From NCBI GenBank assembly GCA_964567755.1, contig CAZMNW010000036.1, positions 1 through 50,954 of the forward strand: DNA of 50,954 nt, given 5' to 3'. How positions within the stretch are numbered: position 1 is the first letter of the stretch; every line of letters begins with the position of its first letter. The notes under the pieces were generated by a model. That model had not been told where the DNA came from. It saw nothing but the letters and a program-made list of their open reading frames with translations, and made no database searches. Of this stretch, positions 35,311-42,249 are shown piece by piece. The stretch is from DASRJW01 sp964567755 (GTDB lineage: Bacteria; Krumholzibacteriota; Krumholzibacteriia; G020349025). Made by a program: the position numbers and the translations under genes.

Positions 35311-35928
35311 CTAAGACCCACTGGCGGCGACGGCCGCGAGTGCGATCAACCCCACGATTCCACTGGCCACGCTCATGGCGAAACCTGGGATCCATTCGAA
35401 CTCCACCCCGGCCGACATGACGAAGCGCGACTCGATGCACGAGCTTCCGTTACAGAAATCGGAGGACGTGACGCGCCGCAGCTCCGGCCGCACGGCGAGC
35501 CCAACCCAATGCGTTGGGTTGTACTTGACGAGTCCGTACGGCGACAACACCCCCTCGTAACCCGAGGTGTACAGGGGTGTCCCTAGGGCGAGATCGATGC
35601 TCTGGCTCGAGCTGAGCCACCGACGGTAACGCGCCGCTGGGCCGAGGATGAATCCATCGGTGCCGTCGTAGGACGAGAACACCGACGCGCCGATGGCGGT
35701 CCGCGCGCCAACATTGACGAGCACACCCCAGTCGGCAACGACCCGCAAGCCAGCGCCGCCGGCGATCGTCGCGCTCTCCACGTAGCCCCCGAAGTTCGTC
35801 AAGATCATCACTCGACAGCGGTCGATCGGTCTGGCGCGCCAGCAGTAGGTGCAACTGTCTGCCTGCTGAGCCGCCACGGGGTTGGGCAGGAGCGTGCAGA
35901 ACAGGATCAACAGGCATTGGCGGCGCAT
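35311..35928 (-). CDS. Exported hypothetical protein, probable outer-membrane barrel
   Basis: A 205-residue protein with GGGAGG upstream of ATG 35928. It has a signal peptide (LLILFCTLLPNPVAAQQ), then a cysteine pair (CTYCWRARPIDRC) and strands such as GVLVNVGARTAIGASVFSSY and YGLVKYNPTHWVGLAVRPEL. A Gly/Ala-rich hydrophobic segment (SGIVGLIALAAVAAS) closes it, which is unusual for a barrel. No family is recognised. It is convergent with the DUF2950 gene. Confidence 0.55.
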   Translation of the reverse strand: MRRQCLLILFCTLLPNPVAAQQADSCTYCWRARPIDRCRVMILTNFGGYVESATIAGGAGLRVVADWGVLVNVGARTAIGASVFSSYDGTDGFILGPAARYRRWLSSSQSIDLALGTPLYTSGYEGVLSPYGLVKYNPTHWVGLAVRPELRRVTSSDFCNGSSCIESRFVMSAGVEFEWIPGFAMSVASGIVGLIALAAVAASGS

Positions 35929-36045
35929 TGAGGCCTCCCACGGACAAGATTGCTTACGACGTGCTGCAGCTCGGGCCCGATCCTAGCCCTCGACCTTCCA
36001 ATTGTCGTGAAGTAATCTCGACGGCTGCAGCGACTCGGCCCGAAC

Positions 36046-36072
36046 GGTTGTCGCTCAGGTGGATAGAGCAGC
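36046..36072 (+). repeat. tRNA-Arg fragment (5' part, third copy)
   Basis: 27 bases match positions 50083-50109 of the tRNA-Arg(UCU) gene at 25 sites, including a 20-base exact block (36053-36072, gctcaggtggatagagcagc) that covers the D-arm. The sequence after it does not continue as a tRNA. It is a scar rather than a functional gene. Confidence 0.6.
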
Positions 36073-36162
36073 TCACCTGATCGAACCGCCCGCGTCGAGC
36101 GATGCGAGCCAATCTGCCTTGCCTGGGAAGAGGAACGACCCGGCCAGGCGAGGGGCGGTTCC

Positions 36163-37317
36163 GTGGTGAGAACCAGCGTCATCGGCAAGATTTTCGCGAC
36201 GACCGTGGTGTGCTTCCATGCACTACTTCTGCAAGAGACTCGTGCGGGATCCTGGAAGATCGAAACCGTCGAGGTAATGTCGCCTCCTGGCCCTATGTTT
36301 GTCCTGAGCCTGGCTTTGGATGGTCAAGGCAATCCGCACGTTGCCTATTTGCAGGCCGGAACTTTGCTCCACGCCTTCAAGATGAATGCTTCGTGGACCA
36401 CGGAGGTCGTCGACGGCATCGCTGGCTCGGAAGCCGCTTCCACCTCGAACTCCGGGTGGATCACTTCGAGTGCATCGGCATCCATCGCCGCTGCGGATGA
36501 TCTCGTCCACATCGCCTACATCGGAAACCCTCCGATTCTCAAGCATGCGGTCAGGGTCGACGGACGCTGGTCAAGCCAGACCGTCGATGAAAGAGCGTCG
36601 AGCAGCACCCGAATTCTCGGATTGGCCATGGATGAGCACGCCAACCCACACATCAGCTATTGCGGCTATCCAAGCCGGCTCACACGGTGTGGCCTCAAGC
36701 ATGCATTCAAGTCGTCGGGGGTATGGCACATCGAGTCGGTCGATTCGACGACGACCGGCACGGGGACAATCTTTGCTGTCGCCTCGCCGCTTGCGATCGA
36801 GGGCGACATTCCTCACCTCGTCACCATGGAAAACCGGGCGTTCCAATACACGCTGCGCTACGCCAGCAGAGAACCGAATTGGTTCATCGAGACCATCACG
36901 GAAGATGGCGGTGAGGATGTCTCGATAGGGCTCGACTCGAAGGGACGCCCCCATGTTGCCTGGGCCGTCAACAACGCCTTACGCCATGCTTGGCGATCAG
37001 AAGGAGAATGGCAGGTCGAAGAATTCTTCGAGTCTGCGGAGCCCACGTGGAGCATCCTTGCGATCGCCGTCGACGCTCAGGACAACGTGCACATTGCGCA
37101 CTGCCATGAAGCCGGCATGAGGTATCTCGTGCGGAGGGAGACGGGCGGCTGGGATGTCGAGATCGTCGACGACGCAGCAGGTGGGGGAGGATTTCCATTC
37201 AATCGGGTTTCCATGGCCCTCGATGCTCGAGGGCGGCCGCACCTCGTTTACATTGGCTATGATGAGGTCCTGCGGGGGACTCGATACATCCGATACGCCC
37301 ACCTCGAGATCGAGTGA
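36163..37317 (+). CDS. Secreted repeat protein, beta-propeller-like
   Basis: A 384-residue protein starting at GTG 36163, with signal peptide (VIGKIFATTVVCFHALLL). It contains about six recurring units of the form LALDGQGNPHVAYL, LAMDEHANPHISYCGYP, IGLDSKGRPHVAWAV, IAVDAQDNVHIAHCH and MALDARGRPHLVYIGYD, each followed by a W-containing strand. This D-x-x-G-x-P-H-(V/I) repeat is common in secreted proteins of Acidobacteriota and Myxococcota and is expected to fold as a propeller. It has no catalytic motif. Role unknown, possibly surface binding. Confidence 0.65.
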   Translation: MVRTSVIGKIFATTVVCFHALLLQETRAGSWKIETVEVMSPPGPMFVLSLALDGQGNPHVAYLQAGTLLHAFKMNASWTTEVVDGIAGSEAASTSNSGWITSSASASIAAADDLVHIAYIGNPPILKHAVRVDGRWSSQTVDERASSSTRILGLAMDEHANPHISYCGYPSRLTRCGLKHAFKSSGVWHIESVDSTTTGTGTIFAVASPLAIEGDIPHLVTMENRAFQYTLRYASREPNWFIETITEDGGEDVSIGLDSKGRPHVAWAVNNALRHAWRSEGEWQVEEFFESAEPTWSILAIAVDAQDNVHIAHCHEAGMRYLVRRETGGWDVEIVDDAAGGGGFPFNRVSMALDARGRPHLVYIGYDEVLRGTRYIRYAHLEIE

Positions 37318-37389
37318 ACCCTGGAGCCTTGGAGCTGCGTTGCGGAAGCCTTCGAACGGCCGTGCCATCGAGTGCGGCTCGGGACCGGC

Positions 37390-38733
37390 CTACATCGGTT
37401 GCTCCAGAAGAACGAAGCGAACTTGCGAGCGGTCCACGGCGTTGGCGGCTGCCGGGAGCTTCTTGGGCACGATGTGGCCCTCGCCGTCGTCGTCGATGCC
37501 GAAGTCGTTGTCGTTCGAGATCGCCAACCAACGATCTCCGATGAGCGCGAGACCCTCGGGCTTGTCATGGGCGTAGCCGCCAGGCAAAGCCAGCAGGTCC
37601 ACGACGAGAGTCTTGGTGATCGGCTGAATCGCGGCGGCGCGCAATTCCTCCTCACTGAGCTGTTCGAGCGTCTTCCCGTCGACCAGGAGACCAGAGTCGC
37701 TGTCCGACGGATCGCTCACATCGCTCGCTTCCCGTGTGCCGATCCGATAGACGCGCTTCACACGCGACGGCTCGTCGGCGTCACCGGGAAACTTCTTGTC
37801 GCGCTCGATCACCAGGAACGTGGTGTCACTGAGCGCCACGATGTCGCTGATGCCGATCTTCGGCTCGTCCAACAGGTACACGGACTGCCGCGTCTTCCCG
37901 CTCGCGACATCGAAGAAGAGCAAGCGGACGACCCGCGACTCCTTGCGCACCTCTTTGGACGGATTGTCGAGCGGGGATTCCATGGCGCCGACGAGCGTCC
38001 TTCCATCGGGGGTGATGCAAAGCCCCTCCATGCCGCGGTTGGGCCAACGCCGTTGGAGGACTTTGGGCAGCGAGCGGCCCTTTGGACCACCGGCGTCGAT
38101 CCATTCGGTGGTCCGACCGGTGGCGTCGACGTGCAGCAGGCTCGGTCCGTATTCCTCGCTCACCCAGAAGCTCCCGTCCGGCATTGCCACCAGCCCTTCC
38201 GTGTCGACACCGGGTGTGTCTCTATCGAGAACCCGACCCGTACGATCTTCCGGCACCTCTCCGGTTCCACCGGGCCCCTGTTCCCTCGGCAGACCCGTGA
38301 GCTTACGACCGTGCTCGTCCGCGAGTTCGATGACCTTGACTTGCTCGAGGGACTCGCCTGCCAAGCGAAAACATCCGATCCGCGGTGTGAACGTGGGATC
38401 GAGGAAGATGACGTGATCATCCTTCGTGTCCACATTGGGTCCGCGGTCGCAGAGGAGGTAGAAGAGACCTGGCTGCGCTGGGCTGGTCGCCAAAGCCGAG
38501 CCGTAGCCACCCGAGACGCTCACTCCCTCGTATTCGAACGCAGGCTCCTGCGCAGAGACCTCGGCAACGGCTGGGTAGTGCGCTGGCGCGCTTGCGGCCC
38601 TGCCTTCGCAGCCCGGCCCGAAAGCGAGTGCCGCCACCGATAAAATCCATGGGCCGAGCGCGAATTCCTGTCGGGCATGCGAGCGAACAATGCCGGCCGA
38701 GAATCTTGCGATCGTCGTCGAGGGGTGAAACAT
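37390..38733 (-). CDS. Phytase-like esterase-family exported protein
   Basis: A 447-residue protein. ATG 38733 has GGAGG eight bases upstream. A longer frame to 39282 has no supporting signal and overlaps the divergent gene. After a signal and possible lipobox (ALAFGPGCEG) come the Phytase-like (PF13449 type) features: EPAFEYEGVSVSGGYGSAL, LLCDRGPNVDTKDD, DTPGVDTEGLVAMPDGSFWV, SEEYGPSLLHVD, NRGMEGLCITPDGRTLVGAM and GYAHDKPEGLALIGDRWLAI near the end. This family is predicted to hydrolyse phosphate esters. Its natural substrate is unproven. It is exported and may scavenge phosphate. Confidence 0.8.
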   Translation of the reverse strand: MFHPSTTIARFSAGIVRSHARQEFALGPWILSVAALAFGPGCEGRAASAPAHYPAVAEVSAQEPAFEYEGVSVSGGYGSALATSPAQPGLFYLLCDRGPNVDTKDDHVIFLDPTFTPRIGCFRLAGESLEQVKVIELADEHGRKLTGLPREQGPGGTGEVPEDRTGRVLDRDTPGVDTEGLVAMPDGSFWVSEEYGPSLLHVDATGRTTEWIDAGGPKGRSLPKVLQRRWPNRGMEGLCITPDGRTLVGAMESPLDNPSKEVRKESRVVRLLFFDVASGKTRQSVYLLDEPKIGISDIVALSDTTFLVIERDKKFPGDADEPSRVKRVYRIGTREASDVSDPSDSDSGLLVDGKTLEQLSEEELRAAAIQPITKTLVVDLLALPGGYAHDKPEGLALIGDRWLAISNDNDFGIDDDGEGHIVPKKLPAAANAVDRSQVRFVLLEQPM

Positions 38734-38934
38734 TCTTGGCCTCCAGAATTCACAAGCAGCCGCGGAAAAAGCTCCGTAGTTCCAGGCATCCGCGAGCCGC
38801 CTGTACCCTCTCTCTTGGGCAAGGATAAGGCCGAATGGGGTGAGGCCCCTTGCGGGCGCACACACGAGCACAGGGGCGATTCCGCCATGAGCTGAGGCAG
38901 GCGACAGCCTCGAGGGAATTGCCCGGGGGACACG

Positions 38935-39156
38935 ATGAAGCGGGCGCTGCTGCTCAAGATGCGTCTCTTCCGCGAGATTCACGAAATGTCGCGGCGCGAG
39001 CAGGGCGAGGTGGACGCGGACCTCGTCATCGAAGCCATCGTCATCGCGCTGCCGAATGAAAACTACGAGAAGCTGTTCGACACATTCGTGCGCTGGGCGC
39101 GCTATGGCAATCTCTTCGAGTACGACGAAGCACGGCGTACCCTGGCGTTGCAGTGA
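38935..39156 (+). CDS. Stand-alone AAA-associated C-terminal domain protein
   Basis: A 73-residue protein resembling the AAA_assoc_C domain (PF09821 type): LFREIHEMSRREQGEVDADL, IALPNENYEKLFDTFVRWAR, then YGNLFEYDEARRTLALQ. In most genomes this domain is fused to the C-terminus of nitrate/sulfonate-type ABC ATPases. Here it is a separate gene without an ABC ATPase nearby. The start is ATG 38935 after gggggacac, a weak ribosome site. The role is probably protein interaction. Confidence 0.65.
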   Translation: MKRALLLKMRLFREIHEMSRREQGEVDADLVIEAIVIALPNENYEKLFDTFVRWARYGNLFEYDEARRTLALQ

Positions 39157-39236
39157 ACCAGCCGATGGAACGGGAGGGGTTGAACTGATATCTTGAAGGC
39201 CGCGCACGCTCGCGCCGCTGTCGAAGGAGATGAAGA

Positions 39237-39677
39237 GTGGAACGGACAAAGAGATTGCGAGTCCCGGCCGCAGCTCTGGCACTCCTGGCGCTCCTCGCGA
39301 TCGAACCGGGAGGGTCGCCGCTCATGCCGCCGGACAACCATTCGGCGGGAGACATTTCGAAGCCCCGGCCGGTTGTCGGAGGTCTGCGTGTCGCCATCGA
39401 CACCGACACCGGAGAGAAGATCCCGCCCCCACCCTTGCGTCTCGAGACGCTTTCGTCCGAGATGCGGGCAGCGCTGCAACGCTCCGCCGATGGACTGATC
39501 CTCGTACGGCGAGCAGATGGATCGAAGTATGTGAACCTCGACGGTCGTTTCATGAGCGGCATCGCCGTGCGTGTGGGGCCGGGATCGGCCAGCTCCTTCT
39601 GCACGAGCGCGCCGCAGCAGCCGGCGGCTGCACGGCCGCAGACATCGGCGCCGGCGCGCCGCGAAGAAGAGATGTAG
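39237..39677 (+). CDS. Exported hypothetical protein
   Basis: A 146-residue protein from GTG 39237, which follows GAAGGAGATG closely. It has a signal-like N-terminus (VPAAALALLALLAIEPGG), a DTDTGEKIPPPPLRLETLS segment, LVRRADGSKYVNLDGRFMSG in the core and an Ala/Pro-rich end with EEEM. Family unknown. The stop lies two bases before the metalloprotease start, so the two genes are probably co-translated and the small protein may be a companion or inhibitor of the protease (inference). Confidence 0.6.
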   Translation: MERTKRLRVPAAALALLALLAIEPGGSPLMPPDNHSAGDISKPRPVVGGLRVAIDTDTGEKIPPPPLRLETLSSEMRAALQRSADGLILVRRADGSKYVNLDGRFMSGIAVRVGPGSASSFCTSAPQQPAAARPQTSAPARREEEM

Positions 39678-39679
39678 CC

Positions 39680-41662
39680 ATGCGCTCTGTTCTTCGCCGC
39701 ATCCTGCTTTGCTTCGCCGTGGCGCACTGCACTCTCGCTTCCTTCAGCAGGGAGTCGGGCGCTGCGACGATCACGATCCGGAACGGCGATCCCCCGGACG
39801 TGGGCTTCAACGATCCCACACCGGCAGCGCCCGTGGGCGGCAATCCCGGCACGACCGTGGGAGAGCAACGCTACAACGCCGTGCAGAGGGCCGCGGACAT
39901 CTGGGGGAGCTGGCTGCATAGCTCGGTCGAGATCCTGGTCCAAGCGAGCTGGGGAGCCTTGGACTGCGACCCCTCTTTCGGGTTCCTGGGGTTCGCGGGG
40001 CCCGAGGGGGTCCTCTCCGATTTTACAGGAGCGGAGCATCCCAACACCTGGTATCCGACCGTGCTCGCGAACGCGCTCGCCGAGGTGGACCTCGATCCGA
40101 CGAACGTCGACGCCACCGCCCGCTTCAACTCCGAGGTTGGAACCGCGAACTGTCTCACCACGTTCTCCTGGTACTACGGTCTCGACAACAATTCCGGCGC
40201 CAGCGAGTTCGATCTGGTCACGACGGCGTTGCACGAGATCGCCCATGGGCTCGGCTTCCTCGACTACGTCGACAAGAGCACCGGTCAGCTGCTCTTCAAT
40301 CAGATCGATGCCTACTCGCGCTGGGTGTTCGATGACACGGTGGAGAAGCTTTGGAACCAGATGACCGATGTGGAAAGGGCTGCGTCCGCGATCAACAGCG
40401 GCAACTTGGTCTGGAACGGTCCGGCGGTCACGCTCGCTGCTCCCAGCGTGCTGGGAGATCGGCCGGTGCTGGAGGTGCTCTTGCCCACATCGATCGCCGG
40501 CGTTTACAAGACCCAGCCCGCCGGGTTCGGGGCTCCCTTCACCCTCGCCGGATTGAGGAACGAGCTCGTTCTCGTGGATGACGGGGCCGGTGTCGGGAGC
40601 GACGCCTGCGAGTCAATCGTGAACGGCGCACAAATCGCGGGCAAGATCGCTCTGATCGATCGCGGCGGCTGTCCCTTCGTCCAGAAAGTGAAGGCGGCGC
40701 AGGACGCCGGCGCAATCGGTATCGTCGTGGTGAACAATCTGCCCGGTGGCAGGGTGTCGACGATGGGTGGTGACGACCCCACGATCGTGATTCCGGCAAC
40801 GATGATCAGCCTCGAGGACGGAAATGCCATCAAGGGCGAGCTGCTTTCGGGTGTCGAGGTGACGATGCGCTTGGATCCGACGCGGCTGGCCGGCGCCGAC
40901 GACGCGGGAAGAGTTCTCCTGTACGCGCCCAACCCCATCGAGCAGGCCTCCTCGGTCTTCCACTGGGATCTCTCGGCTACACCCGACCTGCTCATGGAAC
41001 CGCTCATTCCCTCGAACATCCCGCAGAGCGGCGACCTAGGAGTGCAGCTCTTCAAGGACATCGGCTGGCCGATGATCGTTCCGATCTCGATCGAATATTT
41101 GAACGCCGTCTCCGCGGAGAATGGAGTTCTATTCACTTGGGAACTCGGGGCCGATGTGGTGCGCGAGCTTGCGGGAGTCGGCGTCGAGCGTTCGACCGCG
41201 GCCGAGGGACCCTACTCGCTGCGGACGCCTGTGTTTCTGCAACCCTCCCAAGCGATGTCTTACACGGACCCCGATGTGGGTGAGGGAGCTTCGTATTGGT
41301 ATCGACTTCTCTTGCAGAGTCCGCTTGGGACCGTCGAAGCGTCGAGACCCGTGCGAGTGACCTTCACGGGCGCTCCGATTCGAACGGCGCTCGCGATCCC
41401 GCTGCAGTTGCACGCCGATGCGCCGGTCGAGATCCGGTATGACCTCGGAGAGGCGAGCACTGGGGTGCGGATCGAGGTCTACGACGTAGGCGGCAAACGG
41501 ATTCGTGCGTTGGATGAGGGGCGGCGCGGCCGTGGGGCTCATCGCACGCAATGGGACCGCCTCGACGCGCGTGGCAACCACGTCGCCCGCGGCATCTACA
41601 TCGTCAGGCTCGTCGCTGGTGACGCCACGGTCACGAAGAAAGCGGTGCTTCTGCAACCGTAG
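39680..41662 (+). CDS. Secreted zinc metalloprotease with PA domain and FlgD-like C-terminal segment
   Basis: A 660-residue exported protein. The zinc motif is HEIAHGLGFLD (His185, Glu186, His189, Asp195), HExxHxxGxxD, where the third ligand is Asp, as in snapalysin-type zincins. A PA (protease-associated) domain follows at about 295-395 (IAGKIALIDRGGCPFVQKVK, AGAIGIVVVNN). The last about 80 residues form a FlgD-like/secretion-sorting region (VRIEVYDVGGKRIRALDEG, HVARGIYIVRLVAGD, KKAVLLQP). It probably works outside the cell or at the surface. The preceding small gene ends two bases upstream. Confidence 0.85.
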   Translation: MRSVLRRILLCFAVAHCTLASFSRESGAATITIRNGDPPDVGFNDPTPAAPVGGNPGTTVGEQRYNAVQRAADIWGSWLHSSVEILVQASWGALDCDPSFGFLGFAGPEGVLSDFTGAEHPNTWYPTVLANALAEVDLDPTNVDATARFNSEVGTANCLTTFSWYYGLDNNSGASEFDLVTTALHEIAHGLGFLDYVDKSTGQLLFNQIDAYSRWVFDDTVEKLWNQMTDVERAASAINSGNLVWNGPAVTLAAPSVLGDRPVLEVLLPTSIAGVYKTQPAGFGAPFTLAGLRNELVLVDDGAGVGSDACESIVNGAQIAGKIALIDRGGCPFVQKVKAAQDAGAIGIVVVNNLPGGRVSTMGGDDPTIVIPATMISLEDGNAIKGELLSGVEVTMRLDPTRLAGADDAGRVLLYAPNPIEQASSVFHWDLSATPDLLMEPLIPSNIPQSGDLGVQLFKDIGWPMIVPISIEYLNAVSAENGVLFTWELGADVVRELAGVGVERSTAAEGPYSLRTPVFLQPSQAMSYTDPDVGEGASYWYRLLLQSPLGTVEASRPVRVTFTGAPIRTALAIPLQLHADAPVEIRYDLGEASTGVRIEVYDVGGKRIRALDEGRRGRGAHRTQWDRLDARGNHVARGIYIVRLVAGDATVTKKAVLLQP

Positions 41663-41871
41663 GTGGACTGCGCGCGCTCGAGATGCGGGGAAAACGGTAG
41701 CAATCGGTTTAGCCTGATGAGTCCGACGGCGCCGCGGATACGACACGTTCGACCATCGGGATCTCCCCGTGCGCCAGCGGCGGACCTGGGAGGAGATGCA
41801 GGAGCCGGAGGACGCAATGCGCTAGGAAAGACTCACCAACGATCGCCGACCCAGATTGAATGGGAGGTACG

Positions 41872-42249
41872 ATGTCGAGCAAGAGCGTCCGCGTCCCGGC
41901 GGACTTGCAAATTTGGGTCGTAGCGCGAGAACGGCATCGACTCTCGCACGCTCACGTGCAGATGGCACGCGAGCTCGGCATGAATCCGAAGAAGCTCGGT
42001 AAGCTGGACAACCATGATCAGGAACCATGGAAGGCTCCACTGCCATTGTTCCTCGAGCATCTCTACGAGAAACGTTTCGGGAGGAGTCGGCCTGAACGCG
42101 TGCTTCGCATCGAGGACCTAGCTCGCGAGCGACGGCGCAAGCGGGAAGACCGAAAACGAAGGAAGAAGGAAGGCGTTCCCGAGTCGAACGGCACGCAGCC
42201 GTACGAGTGTGGCCAACCGAACTGTGCTCCGGGTCGTCCGATCGGATGA
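41872..42249 (+). CDS. Small basic conserved hypothetical protein, first gene of SNF2 module
   Basis: A 125-residue protein from ATG 41872 with GGGAGG upstream. The N-terminal part (IWVVARERHRLSHAHVQMAR, LGMNPKKLGKLDNHDQEPWK, then APLPLFLEHLYEKRFGRSRP) is a pattern I recall from conserved hypotheticals in Myxococcota and Acidobacteriota. The second half is very basic (ERRRKREDRKRRKKEG) and might bind nucleic acid. Its last codons overlap the SNF2 start (ATGA, 42246-42249), which suggests co-translation. A decayed copy lies at 5458. Function not known. Confidence 0.7.
   Translation: MSSKSVRVPADLQIWVVARERHRLSHAHVQMARELGMNPKKLGKLDNHDQEPWKAPLPLFLEHLYEKRFGRSRPERVLRIEDLARERRRKREDRKRRKKEGVPESNGTQPYECGQPNCAPGRPIG

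Noticed and set aside
38734..39282. N-terminal extension of the phytase-like protein to 630 codons
   Set aside because: The extra part is antisense to the AAA-associated-domain gene, and the start at 38733 has a good ribosome site and signal peptide.
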